Shown here one piece after another: positions 15,733 through 24,799 of a stretch of DNA of 64,000 nucleotides (within the stretch, counting starts at the first letter, position 1; the number at the start of each line of letters is the position of its first letter). The notes below the pieces were generated by a model. It saw nothing but the letters and a program-made list of their open reading frames with translations, had not been told where the DNA came from and did not search any database. The DNA is from Shouchella hunanensis (GTDB lineage: Bacteria > Bacillota > Bacilli > Bacillales > Bacillaceae_D): the NCBI RefSeq assembly GCF_028735875.1, contig NZ_CP117834.1, forward strand, positions 2,902,001 through 2,966,000. Reading direction: 5' to 3'. The position numbers were made by a program, and so were the translations under genes.

Positions 15733-17358
15733 TTATGCATTTAAATTAGTTGAATCGGTTGGTTTATCTCTGTTGCTAGCGCTTCTCGCTCCTTCAATTC
15801 CGAGGAAGACACACATGACGAAAAGGATAAAGCAAATGACCGATAGCAAATAGTTTTGCGCCATAAAGTTCGAGTAAAGCATGACAAGAAGAGCACTTGT
15901 TGTAACGATAAACATGAATATCATTGGAATGATAACGAACAATGCTTTTGATTTTGTTTTGACAAGCCACATCGTAACGGCTAAGAGTGCTAACGCACCA
16001 AGCATTTGATTGGCTGCTCCGAATAAAGGCCAAACGGTTTGCCATGTTCCTGATAAAGCAAGGGCCGTTGCGCCAATTAAACCAGCCACCGTAGCGAAAT
16101 GTTTGTTTGTTAACAGTTTTACATGAATGCTCTCACCAAGCTCCGATACGGTATAGCGCATTAAGCGTGTGGCGGAGTCTAAAGTAGTCATAAGAAAGGC
16201 CGAGGCAGCTAAAGCTGTAAATGTAATACCAGCTTGAACAGGCAGTCCCCACGTATTCATGAATTCACCAATTCCTAATGAAAAAACGCTGATCGGATCA
16301 TTGTACTGCGCCATCAATGCTGAAAATTCGCCCATTGTTAAGTAGGCAACGGAACCGATCGCAATAATGGCAACAAATGCTTCAAGTAGCATCGACCCGT
16401 ATGTGACAAAGCGTCCATTTTTTTCGTTGTCCAATTGCTTAGAGGTCGTTCCAGATGACACTAATGAATGGAATCCAGAAATCGCCCCACAAGCAATGGT
16501 AATAAATAAAATAGGAAAAAGAAAGCCTAGTTCACTGTTATAAAAACCAGTAAAAGCTGGCATTTGGATAGTTGGTCTTGCAATCAAGAGCCCTAAGAAG
16601 GCACCACCAATTAGAAAGTACAGCATAAATGAGTTCAAGTAGTCTCTTGGTTGAAGCAGCAACCATACAGGTAATACAGATGCAAAATACGCGTAAATAA
16701 TTAAAATAAATGACCATGCCGTCGCGCTTAGCTCAATCGGGAAATTGAGACCAAACCAAATGGAGCCGACCATTGCAATTGAACCAAGGATGGTTGCGAG
16801 AACAAGATTCATTCGTACTTGGTTAACAAGTAAGCCAAAAACCATTGCTACTGCAATAAATAAAAGTGATGCTGTTGCTGCGCCAGGAAAGGATACAAAT
16901 GTATTGGCAACTAATATGACAAACACGCCGATAATTAAAATTAACGTAGCTATTGCAAAGGATAAGAACATTAGCTGTCCCCGTCGACCCATATACTCCT
17001 TAATCACTTCTCCAATTGATTTCGCTTTGTGACGAACTGACGCTTGTAATGAAGCATAATCGTGTGTGCCGCCAACAAAAATACTCCCAACTATGATCCA
17101 GATAACGGCAGGTAGCCAGCCAAATACAATCGCTGCAATTGGACCAGTGATAGGACCCCCACCAGCAATGGTCGTAAAGTGGTGACCAATAAGAACCGGT
17201 GTCTTCGTTGGAATGTATTCCTTCCCATCATAAAGTGTGTGCGCAGGCGTTTGTCTGCTACTGTCTATCTTAAGTCGCCTCTCTAAGTATTTTCCATATG
17301 TGAAATAGGCAACAATTAGCACACCACCACAAAGTAGCATCAATGTAACAAAATTCAT
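15733..17358 (-). CDS. CstA/BtsT-family carbon starvation transporter
   Basis: The protein has 541 residues with about 14-16 membrane helices. Family motifs include THDYASLQASVRHKAKSIGEV, GHHFTTIAGGGPITGPIAA and SSGTTSKQLDNE. CstA-family carriers take up peptides (CstA) or pyruvate (BtsT) when carbon is limiting; the shorter length fits the Gram-positive members and does not decide the substrate. The 172-residue gene lies just upstream on the same strand, 16 bases away, so both are probably one operon. No catabolite-control site was evident upstream. Confidence 0.88.
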   Translation of the reverse strand: MNFVTLMLLCGGVLIVAYFTYGKYLERRLKIDSSRQTPAHTLYDGKEYIPTKTPVLIGHHFTTIAGGGPITGPIAAIVFGWLPAVIWIIVGSIFVGGTHDYASLQASVRHKAKSIGEVIKEYMGRRGQLMFLSFAIATLILIIGVFVILVANTFVSFPGAATASLLFIAVAMVFGLLVNQVRMNLVLATILGSIAMVGSIWFGLNFPIELSATAWSFILIIYAYFASVLPVWLLLQPRDYLNSFMLYFLIGGAFLGLLIARPTIQMPAFTGFYNSELGFLFPILFITIACGAISGFHSLVSSGTTSKQLDNEKNGRFVTYGSMLLEAFVAIIAIGSVAYLTMGEFSALMAQYNDPISVFSLGIGEFMNTWGLPVQAGITFTALAASAFLMTTLDSATRLMRYTVSELGESIHVKLLTNKHFATVAGLIGATALALSGTWQTVWPLFGAANQMLGALALLAVTMWLVKTKSKALFVIIPMIFMFIVTTSALLVMLYSNFMAQNYLLSVICFILFVMCVFLGIEGARSASNRDKPTDSTNLNA

Positions 17359-17374
17359 TCTAAAACCCCACCTT

Positions 17375-17893
17375 CTAATTCTCCGTTATTGACTCAATAA
17401 ATGATTTAATAAACGGGTAGCCTTTCTTATTCATCGTGACTCTCTGATCAGGTAGTGAAAGAACCGCCAGATAGCGTTCGTACCAACCTGATTTTCCCCA
17501 TTGAATAAATGAAACTTTTCTAGTCTTTTTTGCTTTTCTCTCTACTATAGGATCAGGTGAGTTGGCCGTTAAGAATATGCCGATATAAATGGATGACATA
17601 TGGCTTGTGCGCTTGCTTTTATGTTGACGTATATACTGATCTAATTCTTGTTTGAATTGTTCGAATTCTTCGATCGAAGCTGTCTTTGCTTCATACAAGA
17701 AGATGTGTTGATTATTTTCAACACTCCATACGGTTACATTCTTTGTGAACATATACCGGTCATCACGACGGTAATAGTGCGCACTGAACCGAAGTGGAAG
17801 GCTTTCCAGCTTGTCATTTCCGTATACGTCAAATTGATGCTTAAGCGCGTTCTCTAGTTGATTGATAAACCGTTCCGCCTTCGTAATTGACAC
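17375..17893 (-). CDS. Hypothetical cytosolic protein upstream of the CstA-type gene
   Basis: The protein has 172 residues, unrecognised. Alpha/beta, basic in the middle (QHKSKRTSHMSS, ERKAKKTRKVSFIQWGKSGW), with conserved-looking HYYRRDDRYMFTKNVTVWSVENNQHIFLYEAKT at the centre; no membrane segment. The listed GTG (17893) overlaps AGGAGGTG, so the functional start may instead be ATT 17887 or ACG 17884 at proper spacing. It is the first gene of the pair with the CstA-type transporter, 16 bases ahead, which suggests a role tied to carbon-starvation transport, but there is no direct evidence. Confidence 0.7.
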   Translation of the reverse strand: MSITKAERFINQLENALKHQFDVYGNDKLESLPLRFSAHYYRRDDRYMFTKNVTVWSVENNQHIFLYEAKTASIEEFEQFKQELDQYIRQHKSKRTSHMSSIYIGIFLTANSPDPIVERKAKKTRKVSFIQWGKSGWYERYLAVLSLPDQRVTMNKKGYPFIKSFIESITEN

Positions 17894-18050
17894 CTCCTCT
17901 TAAAACTTGATTATAAGTGAATGCTTCTAATTATAAGGACGTTCACTTAAAAGTTCAATACTTTCTGTTAATTTAATTTCCGCAAACGAACGTTTTAAAA
18001 AACGATAGGAGGGAACAAACACCAAAAAGAGAGTTGAAAGGAGTCAAAGA

Positions 18051-19460
18051 ATGAAGCTGTATGTGAACGGCAAATGGATTGGTGAAGAATTGGAACAGCT
18101 TGATATTACAAACCCCGCAAACGGAGATGTGGTGGATCAAGTACCAAAAGGTGGGGAAAAAGAAGCTGCGCTTGCTGTAGATGCTGCTGCAAATGCGTTT
18201 AAATCATGGTCAACACTGTCAACGTATGAGCGCTGTGAAAAGTTGGAGTTATGGCATCATTATATTCATGAGCAAACGGAAGAACTGGCAAAACTCATGA
18301 CCCTAGAACAGGGAAAAGCAATTAAAGAGGCTCGCGGTGAAATTGGTTATGCAAATTCCTTCATCAAGTGGTATGCAGAAGAAGGGAAGCGAAATTATGG
18401 TGAGACCATCCCTGCATCAACGAGTGATAAACGACTCTTTGCGATTAAACAACCAGTTGGCGTTGTCGCAGCAATCACACCGTGGAATTTTCCAGCGGCG
18501 ATGATTACACGGAAAATTGCTCCGGCATTAGCAGTAGGCTGTACAGCTGTTATTAAGCCAGCATCACAGACCCCGTTAACTGCTTTGAAGCTAGCAGAAC
18601 TAGCAGAAAAAGCAGGCATTCCAGCGGGTGTCATCAATGTTGTTGTTGGCTCTTCTAGTGACATCTCTAAAGTGTGGCAGGAAGATAAACGTGTCCGTAA
18701 ATTAACGTTTACTGGTTCAACCGAAGTTGGGAAAAAGCTAATGAAAGACGCAGCAGAGACAATGAAAAAAGTGTCATTAGAATTAGGTGGTCATGCTCCT
18801 GTTATCGTCTTCAAAGATGCGGACCTAGATCGTGCTGTTGAAGATACGGTTGCATCAAAATTTAGAAATGGTGGACAGACGTGTGTCTGCGCCAATCGCA
18901 TTTACGTAGAAGAGTCTATTGCGGAGACATTTACAGCAAAATTGAAAGATGCAGTTCAGAAGCTCACAGTAGGCGATGGGTTAAATGAAGAAACAGATAT
19001 AGGTCCGTTAATTGATCAAGATGCGGTCGACAAAGTATTGTCTCATATTGCGGATGCGAAAGAAAAAGGAGCAACGGTCGTTACAGGCGGGAAGAACACA
19101 GACGGTCTTTTTATGGAACCGACTGTATTAACAAATGTAACGGATGAAATGGCCTGTATGGTAGAAGAAACATTTGGACCAGTTGCGCCAATCGCTACAT
19201 TTAAAGAAGAAGAGGAAGCAATTGAGCGAGCAAATGATTCCATTTATGGCCTAGCTGCCTATGTATTTACGAAAGATATTAATCAAGCATTTCGTGTCAC
19301 AGAAGCTTTGGAATACGGTATTGTTGGATTAAACGATGGTGGTCCTTCCGCTGCTCAAGCGCCATTTGGCGGATTCAAACAGAGTGGGATAGGTCGCGAA
19401 GGTGGTAAGCAAGGAATGGAAGAGTATCTTGAAACGAAGTATGTGTCGTTTAAGTTGTAA
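18051..19460 (+). CDS. gabD: NAD(P)-dependent succinate-semialdehyde dehydrogenase
   Basis: The protein has 469 residues. It belongs to the aldehyde dehydrogenase superfamily and most resembles GabD, oxidising succinate semialdehyde to succinate at the end of GABA breakdown. Active-site features: cofactor-binding ITPWNFPAAMITRK, FTGSTEVGK, general base Glu in LELGGHAP, nucleophile Cys in GGQTCVCANR, and the C-terminal GLNDGGPSAAQAPFGGFKQSGIGREGG. ATG has AAAGGAG upstream. It stands alone with its own terminator; there is no gabT neighbour, so the substrate is by homology only. Confidence 0.88.
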   Translation: MKLYVNGKWIGEELEQLDITNPANGDVVDQVPKGGEKEAALAVDAAANAFKSWSTLSTYERCEKLELWHHYIHEQTEELAKLMTLEQGKAIKEARGEIGYANSFIKWYAEEGKRNYGETIPASTSDKRLFAIKQPVGVVAAITPWNFPAAMITRKIAPALAVGCTAVIKPASQTPLTALKLAELAEKAGIPAGVINVVVGSSSDISKVWQEDKRVRKLTFTGSTEVGKKLMKDAAETMKKVSLELGGHAPVIVFKDADLDRAVEDTVASKFRNGGQTCVCANRIYVEESIAETFTAKLKDAVQKLTVGDGLNEETDIGPLIDQDAVDKVLSHIADAKEKGATVVTGGKNTDGLFMEPTVLTNVTDEMACMVEETFGPVAPIATFKEEEEAIERANDSIYGLAAYVFTKDINQAFRVTEALEYGIVGLNDGGPSAAQAPFGGFKQSGIGREGGKQGMEEYLETKYVSFKL

Positions 19461-19469
19461 GACAGAAAG

Positions 19470-19500
19470 CCTTGGTTTGTCATTACCAAGGTTTTTTTAT
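19470..19500 (+). terminator. gabD terminator
   Basis: CCTTGGT (19470-19476) pairs with ACCAAGG (19485-19491), followed by seven T. Confidence 0.85.
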
Positions 19501-19506
19501 TTTCTA

Positions 19507-19535
19507 TTGAACTATTTTTTATCATAGTGTACTAT
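19507..19535 (+). promoter_or_regulatory. Promoter of first ABC export operon
   Basis: TTGAAC (19507-19512), 17-base spacer, TACTAT (19530-19535), 40 bases before the ABC ATPase start. Confidence 0.6.
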
Positions 19536-19574
19536 TTAAGTAGAACACCGATACAAAAAGTGGAGGGGACAACT

Positions 19575-20498
19575 ATGGCTGACTTTCCTTTGCAAGTAAA
19601 AGGATTAAACAAATCATTTGGGAAAGCTCATATTATTAAAGAGATGAGCTTTCAGTTACAACGAGGACAAATTTATGGTTTCTTAGGACCAAATGGATCT
19701 GGAAAGACAACAACGATTCGAATGATCGTATCGTTAATCAAACCAAATTCAGGCGATGTTCTCATTGAAGGGAAGAGTATTCAAACGGATCGAAAAGCGG
19801 CTTTAGCTAAAATAGGCGCGATTGTGGAAGATCCAGATTTGTATGGCTATTTAACAGGTCAACAAAATCTTGAGCATTTCGCTAGGTTAAGCAATGAACC
19901 CATTTCAAAGGAGCGTATTCAAGAAGTCGTTGCTCTTGTTGAACTTCAAGATGCGATGAAGAAAAAAGTAAAAAATTATTCTCTCGGTATGAAACAACGA
20001 TTAGGAATTGCGGTTTCACTTTTACATAAGCCTTCGGTGCTTATTTTAGATGAACCAACAAATGGTTTAGATCCTAAAGGCATACGTGATTTGCGCTTCT
20101 ACTTACAGCGGTTAGCAAAGGAAGATGGTGTAACCTTACTCGTATCAAGCCATCAGCTGAATGAAATTGAAATGTTATGTGATCGAGCCATCGTCATTAA
20201 AAAAGGCGAAGTCGTTGATGAAATTTCGATGAACGAAAGTCAAACAATAGAAAAAACATTAACCGTGAAAATAGAAGCAAAGCCTGTAAAAAAGGCCCTT
20301 GAACAGTTAGCACCATTTGGGTTTGTTAAACAAAATGGAGAGACACTTGAGCTTGAGAAACAATCCTACGAGGATATCCCAACAATCATTAACGCATTAG
20401 TAAAAGAAAACATTAAAGTGTTTGGTGTGACCTATCAAAATCGTCTAGAGGATGCATACTTTACGCTAACAGAAGAACAGGAAGAGGGTGTATCTTAA
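19575..20498 (+). CDS. ABC exporter ATPase, bacitracin-resistance type
   Basis: The protein has 307 residues. ATG 19575 chosen with GGAGGGG upstream; the open frame begins 48 bases earlier without signals. Walker A GPNGSGKTTT, signature YSLGMKQR, Walker B VLILDEPTNGLDPKG and switch His SSHQLNEIE are complete. The C-terminal 80 residues are the accessory domain of BcrA-type drug-efflux ATPases. It overlaps the next gene by one base (TAATG), showing translational coupling to its permease. Likely substrate is a peptide or antibiotic, unproven. Confidence 0.88.
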   Translation: MADFPLQVKGLNKSFGKAHIIKEMSFQLQRGQIYGFLGPNGSGKTTTIRMIVSLIKPNSGDVLIEGKSIQTDRKAALAKIGAIVEDPDLYGYLTGQQNLEHFARLSNEPISKERIQEVVALVELQDAMKKKVKNYSLGMKQRLGIAVSLLHKPSVLILDEPTNGLDPKGIRDLRFYLQRLAKEDGVTLLVSSHQLNEIEMLCDRAIVIKKGEVVDEISMNESQTIEKTLTVKIEAKPVKKALEQLAPFGFVKQNGETLELEKQSYEDIPTIINALVKENIKVFGVTYQNRLEDAYFTLTEEQEEGVS

Positions 20499-21262
20499 TG
20501 GGCATTATCTATAATGAATGGTTAAAGTCTTGGTATGGTCGCAAAGTATGGTTATTTGCTCTTATTATGCTTCTTTTTATTGGTGGTGCCGTTGCTCTCT
20601 TTCTATTTACTCAATCGAATTTAGGAAGTCCAATGGTAGCAGACGATTTTGCTGAAGTGAGTGTTTCAGTGTTTCCAACTTTCGTGATGTTATTTGGTGT
20701 TGTGCTGATTGCAGGAGCGATTGCAGGTGAATTTTCCAGTGGAACGGTTAAGCAATTACTTATTCGGCCAACATCTCGCCATGCGATTTTGTTTGGTAAA
20801 TGGTTTGGGAATCTTCTACTCGCAATGTTCATGTTATTTGCTATTGTGCTATTGTCTACTGTCATTGGATTGATCGTGTTTAGCACAGAGGGCATGTCAA
20901 CAGGTGAAACATTTAGAACGATTTTCGAAATGGCTATTTATCAGCTACCAACGCTTGTCTTCTACATGGCTCTAGCTACATTAATTGCCGTCTTAACAAA
21001 AAGTACAGCGTTAACGATTATTATTACGTTTGCACCGTTGTTCTTTAGCGGTATTTTGCAACTGTTTATTAGCCAGTATGAGTGGTCAAAATGGCTTATT
21101 GTCTCCCATATTGAATTTTTTAGTAACTATTATGATAGTGAAATAATGTTTGTAGAGCCACCATTCGAAAGCATGTGGGGTTCGTTAGCGTTTTTAGGCG
21201 CTCATATTGTTGTCATTCTTATTGCGGCTCATCTTGTATTTAAAAAAAGAGATGTGCTTTAA
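20498..21262 (+). CDS. ABC-2 type permease subunit
   Basis: The protein has 254 residues and six helices, with GAIAGEFSSGTVKQLLIRPTSRH in the first loop, a hallmark of the ABC-2 permeases that pair with BcrA-like ATPases. It begins inside the stop codon of the ATPase gene. It ends in KKRD, cytosolic. The pair should form an exporter of two ATPases and two permeases. A hairpin follows at 21268-21291. Confidence 0.85.
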   Translation: MGIIYNEWLKSWYGRKVWLFALIMLLFIGGAVALFLFTQSNLGSPMVADDFAEVSVSVFPTFVMLFGVVLIAGAIAGEFSSGTVKQLLIRPTSRHAILFGKWFGNLLLAMFMLFAIVLLSTVIGLIVFSTEGMSTGETFRTIFEMAIYQLPTLVFYMALATLIAVLTKSTALTIIITFAPLFFSGILQLFISQYEWSKWLIVSHIEFFSNYYDSEIMFVEPPFESMWGSLAFLGAHIVVILIAAHLVFKKRDVL

Positions 21263-21267
21263 TAAAA

Positions 21268-21302
21268 CAGTCAGGCGTTTACTTCGCCTGGCTTATTGCT
21301 TT
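21268..21302 (+). terminator. Weak terminator or operon hairpin
   Basis: GTCAGGCG pairs with CGCCTGGC around TTTACTT, followed only by TTATTGCTTT. It may partly separate the first exporter pair from the GntR-led genes. Confidence 0.5.
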
Positions 21303-21321
21303 AGAAAGGGGGCTGTGGCAT

Positions 21322-21687
21322 TTGTCTATTCAATTTGATCCGAACAAAGCCATTTACGCCCAAATTGTCGATTCCTTTTATCAACAAATTTGTAGCGCAG
21401 AGTTAATGCCAGGAGAAAAATTACCATCTGTTCGTGAGACGGCGCAAACGTTAAAAGTGAATCCGAATACAGTATCCCGAGCGTATCAAGAGATGGATCG
21501 TGACCAGGTGACCTACTCTAAGCGGGGACAAGGAACGTTCGTAACGGAAGATCTTGCGATTATTCGAACGCTAAAAGAAGCGTTAGCGAAAAAACAATTA
21601 ACAGAACTAGTCCACTATATGCGGAAATTAGGTTATACCGATGAAACCATGATTGAGGCACTTACGAAAATAGTAAAGGAGGTGTAA
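21322..21687 (+). CDS. GntR-family regulator, YtrA subfamily
   Basis: The protein has 121 residues from TTG 21322 with AAAGGGGG about 10 bases upstream. It has an N-terminal winged helix (IYAQIVDSFYQQICSAELMPGEKLPSVRETAQTLKVNPNTVSRAYQEM, read in parts) and only a short helical C-terminal dimerisation part, as in YtrA. YtrA repressors in bacilli control the ABC genes that follow them and respond to cell-wall antibiotics. The ATPase starts three bases after this gene, so regulator and exporter are coupled. Confidence 0.88.
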   Translation: MSIQFDPNKAIYAQIVDSFYQQICSAELMPGEKLPSVRETAQTLKVNPNTVSRAYQEMDRDQVTYSKRGQGTFVTEDLAIIRTLKEALAKKQLTELVHYMRKLGYTDETMIEALTKIVKEV

Positions 21688-21690
21688 AGG

Positions 21691-22389
21691 ATGTATTCGT
21701 TTGAAGTGAAAGGTATACACAAAAACTATGGACGGAAACAAGTATTTACGAATGTATCCTGCCGATTTGATCAAAATCGATTTATCGTGTTGCTAGGATC
21801 GAATGGTTCAGGAAAGTCTACGCTACTGAAACTTTGTGCCGGGTTGGCACCTTTCTCTAAAGGAGAAATTCGTCTTGGAGACGCCAGTAGTCGTATTGAC
21901 CGAGCGCAGAATGCAAGCTATGTAGCAGAAGGAGTTGGCTATCCAGCTTATCAAACTGCAGGAACGATCCTTACTCAACAAAAAAAATTGTATCCTGAAT
22001 TCAATCAAGAGCAAGCGCTACATTATTGTCATGAAGTGAGCGTGCCGACACAAGTAAAGTGGGGTTCACTATCCACAGGTCAGCGCCACTTACTCGCACT
22101 AATTGTCGCAATCTCTACACAAAAACCATTTTTATTTATCGATGAATTGTTAGCGAATTTGGATACGACAAAAAAAGAAGCCATGCAGCGAATTTTAACA
22201 GACTTTCTATTGGACAATAATCGGACGATTGTAATGGCTACTCATGCGTATGAAGACGTCGAAATGCTCGCCGATGGTGCAATGTTTATCAAAGAAGATG
22301 AAGTGACAACGATACCAGATTTAGAAGGATGGCGACAGGAACATGGCGCCTCGCTCCATGATTTATTCGCAAGGGTGGGAAGAGCATGA
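21691..22389 (+). CDS. ABC transporter ATPase of the YtrA-type operon
   Basis: The protein has 232 residues. Walker A GSNGSGKST, a slightly divergent signature LSTGQRH, Walker B FLFIDELLANLD, and MATHAYEDVEML as the H-loop. There is no accessory domain. AAAGGAGGTG at the end of the regulator gene drives translation. The last four bases overlap the permease start. Probably part of an antibiotic-sensing or detoxifying exporter like YtrB. Confidence 0.85.
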   Translation: MYSFEVKGIHKNYGRKQVFTNVSCRFDQNRFIVLLGSNGSGKSTLLKLCAGLAPFSKGEIRLGDASSRIDRAQNASYVAEGVGYPAYQTAGTILTQQKKLYPEFNQEQALHYCHEVSVPTQVKWGSLSTGQRHLLALIVAISTQKPFLFIDELLANLDTTKKEAMQRILTDFLLDNNRTIVMATHAYEDVEMLADGAMFIKEDEVTTIPDLEGWRQEHGASLHDLFARVGRA

Positions 22390-23123
22390 AGGAGTTTGTT
22401 TTTTTTCTAAAGAGAGATATACGCCTGCTAGTACCTATTAATGTCATTATTGCGATACTGTTTACCATTATGCTCGTCATTGCGGGTATTATTCGTATGC
22501 GTCTCGCTGAACCGTTTCAATTGCCTGGTGTAACGGCAGTAACCGTATTGTTGTTTCTTTACCTTGTATTTGCGACATTTTTCATTATTATTGAATCGGT
22601 TTGGCGAGAATGGCGCTTAGGAATACAACATCATTGGTATCTTGCTCCAGGTGCTATCTTACTAAAGCTTCTTGCTAAAATAACAGCAAACTTCATATGG
22701 TTATTTGTCCAATGTATCTTCGTTGCCCTTTTCATGCTAGTGTTTATTTATTTTGCTGCGGAAAGTCACATCTTACAAACTGTTTTTCAGGAAAGTCGTC
22801 TTTTACTAAATTACCCGCTCCAACTAATTTGGTTCACTTTAATAGCTCCGGTTTTAGGCATCATTATGATTCTTTTACCTGTTTATCTTTTTTTAGGAAT
22901 AAAAACATGGGTGAAGTATGGAGTGCTATTTATTTATGGATTTTTATTTGTCGTTGTCTATCCGTATGTTGCGCTTAAGATCGAGAATCATACTGAACCA
23001 GAGAGTGGAATTTTCTTTTTTGTTGAGCTGACGAGCAATGAACAAATGGTAATGGACACAGGGTTACTCTTTATTCTTCTTTTTTGCACGACTTATTTCC
23101 TGAAGAAGAGAATTGAGCTTTAA
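22386..23123 (+). CDS. Membrane subunit of the YtrA-type ABC transporter
   Basis: The protein has 245 residues and six strongly hydrophobic helices, no recognised motif beyond topology. It starts inside the ATPase gene (4-base overlap ATGA), so it is the cognate permease. The charged loop IESVWREWRLGIQHHWYLAPG after helix 2 resembles the coupling region of small ABC-2-like permeases. Substrate unknown. Confidence 0.75.
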   Translation: MKEFVFFLKRDIRLLVPINVIIAILFTIMLVIAGIIRMRLAEPFQLPGVTAVTVLLFLYLVFATFFIIIESVWREWRLGIQHHWYLAPGAILLKLLAKITANFIWLFVQCIFVALFMLVFIYFAAESHILQTVFQESRLLLNYPLQLIWFTLIAPVLGIIMILLPVYLFLGIKTWVKYGVLFIYGFLFVVVYPYVALKIENHTEPESGIFFFVELTSNEQMVMDTGLLFILLFCTTYFLKKRIEL

Positions 23124-23193
23124 GCATTTGAATGTTTAGGCTCTTACCGATAGAATAGAAAGATCTGATGGAGAAAGTGAAGTGTAGCAGGAA

Positions 23194-24240
23194 ATGAAGT
23201 TTAGAAAAGAAGAAGCAATTGTATTGCTTGAACAGCTTGTACAGATTCCAAGCCCTTCTGGATTTACAGAGCAAGCGATGACATTTGTTGAACGATTTTT
23301 GGAAGCGAACAAGATTACTTATACGAAGCTACGCAAAGGCGCCATTGTTGCAACGATAGCAGGGGAAAGTGAAGAGAAACAACGGATGCTAACCGCACAC
23401 TTAGATACACTTGGAGCGATTGTGAAAGAATTAAAACCAAATGGTCGCTTGAAAATTGATTTGATTGGTGGTTTTGCATATCAATCCATTGAGGGAGAAT
23501 ACGTCACTATTCATAAAAGCGACGGCAGCATCGCGACAGGTACGGTCGTGGTGCATCAATCCTCTGTCCATGTATATAAAGAAGCACGAACGATTGAACG
23601 AAATCAACAAACGATGGAAGTTCGAGTGGATGAACAGGTTCATACGATTGACGACCTTCGTCAACTTGGATTGGATGTTGGTGATTTTATTAGCTTCTCG
23701 CCACGATTTGAAAGGACGTCTTCTGGTTTTATTAAATCGAGACATTTAGACGATAAAGCAAGCGTTAGTTTATTATTAACGCTCCTAAAAGAAGTGAAAA
23801 CGGAGCAGGTAACGCTTCCTTATACCACTCATTTTCTCTTTTCCAATAATGAAGAGATTGGGTATGGGGGAAATGCAGGCATTCCGGATAATGTTGTCGA
23901 ATATGTGGCAGTTGACATGGGGGCGATTGGAGACGGGCAACAGTCAGACGAATATACTGCATCCATTTGTGTAAAAGATTCTAGTGGTCCGTATCATTAC
24001 GGACTGCGTAATCACTTTGTTCAGTTATGTCAAAACCACCAGATTCCGTATAAGCTAGACATATATCCATACTATGGCTCTGATGCATCTGCAGCAATTC
24101 GCTCAGGACATGATATTGTTCACGGTCTCATTGGACCGGGTATTGAAGGTTCACACTCAATGGAGCGAACTCATGAACGCTCTCTAGAAGCGACATATCA
24201 TCTGTTACACGCATACGTTACATCAAACATGTATAAGTAA
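23194..24240 (+). CDS. M42-family metallo-aminopeptidase
   Basis: The protein has 348 residues. The M42 zinc ligands are in place: TAHLDTLGAIV (His/Asp), SRHLDDKASVS (bridging Asp), SNNEEIGYGGNAG (catalytic Glu pair), AVDMGAIGDG, and the final His in GSHSMERTHE. The PDZ-like insert (residues 70-170) is present. Such tetrahedral or dodecameric cytosolic enzymes trim peptides. A weak AGGA site precedes ATG 23194. It follows the ABC genes by 70 bases and ends at a shared terminator. Confidence 0.88.
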   Translation: MKFRKEEAIVLLEQLVQIPSPSGFTEQAMTFVERFLEANKITYTKLRKGAIVATIAGESEEKQRMLTAHLDTLGAIVKELKPNGRLKIDLIGGFAYQSIEGEYVTIHKSDGSIATGTVVVHQSSVHVYKEARTIERNQQTMEVRVDEQVHTIDDLRQLGLDVGDFISFSPRFERTSSGFIKSRHLDDKASVSLLLTLLKEVKTEQVTLPYTTHFLFSNNEEIGYGGNAGIPDNVVEYVAVDMGAIGDGQQSDEYTASICVKDSSGPYHYGLRNHFVQLCQNHQIPYKLDIYPYYGSDASAAIRSGHDIVHGLIGPGIEGSHSMERTHERSLEATYHLLHAYVTSNMYK

Positions 24241-24268
24241 AAAAGCTGCCTTCTACAGGCAGCTTTTC
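24241..24268. terminator. Bidirectional terminator
   Basis: AAAAGCTGCC (24241-24250) pairs with GGCAGCTTTT (24258-24267). T tails on both strands serve the peptidase and dps genes. Confidence 0.88.
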
Positions 24269-24269
24269 T

Positions 24270-24731
24270 TTATGAACGTACATCCGACGTTTGTTTTGTG
24301 TAGGCGCGCAACATCCATGCATGCTTTTCAATGGATTCTTTTAAACCAATTAGCATATCCTCCGTCGCATCGTCTTCAAGTGAGCCACATACGTCAATAC
24401 CAGCTTTTAGCTCATCAGCAATTTTCTCATAATCTCTTACTAGGTCAGCAACCATTTCGTCTGCGCTAATTTGCTTCGTTGCTTCATCAATAGATGTTAG
24501 TTTTAAATATTCTTCCATTGTGGCAACAGGTTGTCCTTTTATCGCTAATAAACGCTCAGCTAGTTCATCAACGGTTTCACCTGCTTCATTGTAAAGCTCT
24601 TCAAATTTCTCATGTAGGGTGAAAAAGTGAGGTCCTTTTACGTACCAATGATAATTGTGGAGTTTTACATAAAGAACACTCCAGTTCGCTACTTGCTTAT
24701 TTAAGACTGCTTGAATTTTTTCATGTGCCAT
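24270..24731 (-). CDS. dps: Dps-family DNA-protecting ferritin
   Basis: The protein has 153 residues. Dps dodecamers store iron as ferric mineral and shield DNA in stress. Ferroxidase-site residues are visible in the motif [27 protein letters not shown] (read as His 28/32 and Asp/Glu partners) and in the [10 protein letters not shown] helix. Start has AAGGAGG. A sigma-B type promoter lies upstream, so induction by general stress or stationary phase is expected. B. subtilis has both Dps and the PerR-controlled MrgA; the promoter favours the Dps assignment. Confidence 0.92.
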   Translation of the reverse strand: MAHEKIQAVLNKQVANWSVLYVKLHNYHWYVKGPHFFTLHEKFEELYNEAGETVDELAERLLAIKGQPVATMEEYLKLTSIDEATKQISADEMVADLVRDYEKIADELKAGIDVCGSLEDDATEDMLIGLKESIEKHAWMLRAYTKQTSDVRS

Positions 24732-24768
24732 GATTTCTTCCTCCTTGCAAACGTTGTGTACAAATACT

Positions 24769-24793
24769 ATACCCGTTCACCCCATTTTTAAAC
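24769..24793 (-). promoter_or_regulatory. Sigma-B-type promoter of dps
   Basis: On the minus strand GTTTAA (24793-24788), 13-base spacer, GGGTAT (24774-24769). Both boxes match the B. subtilis sigma-B consensus (GTTTaa, GGGTAt) with allowed spacing. Confidence 0.8.
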
Positions 24794-24799
24794 AGAGAT

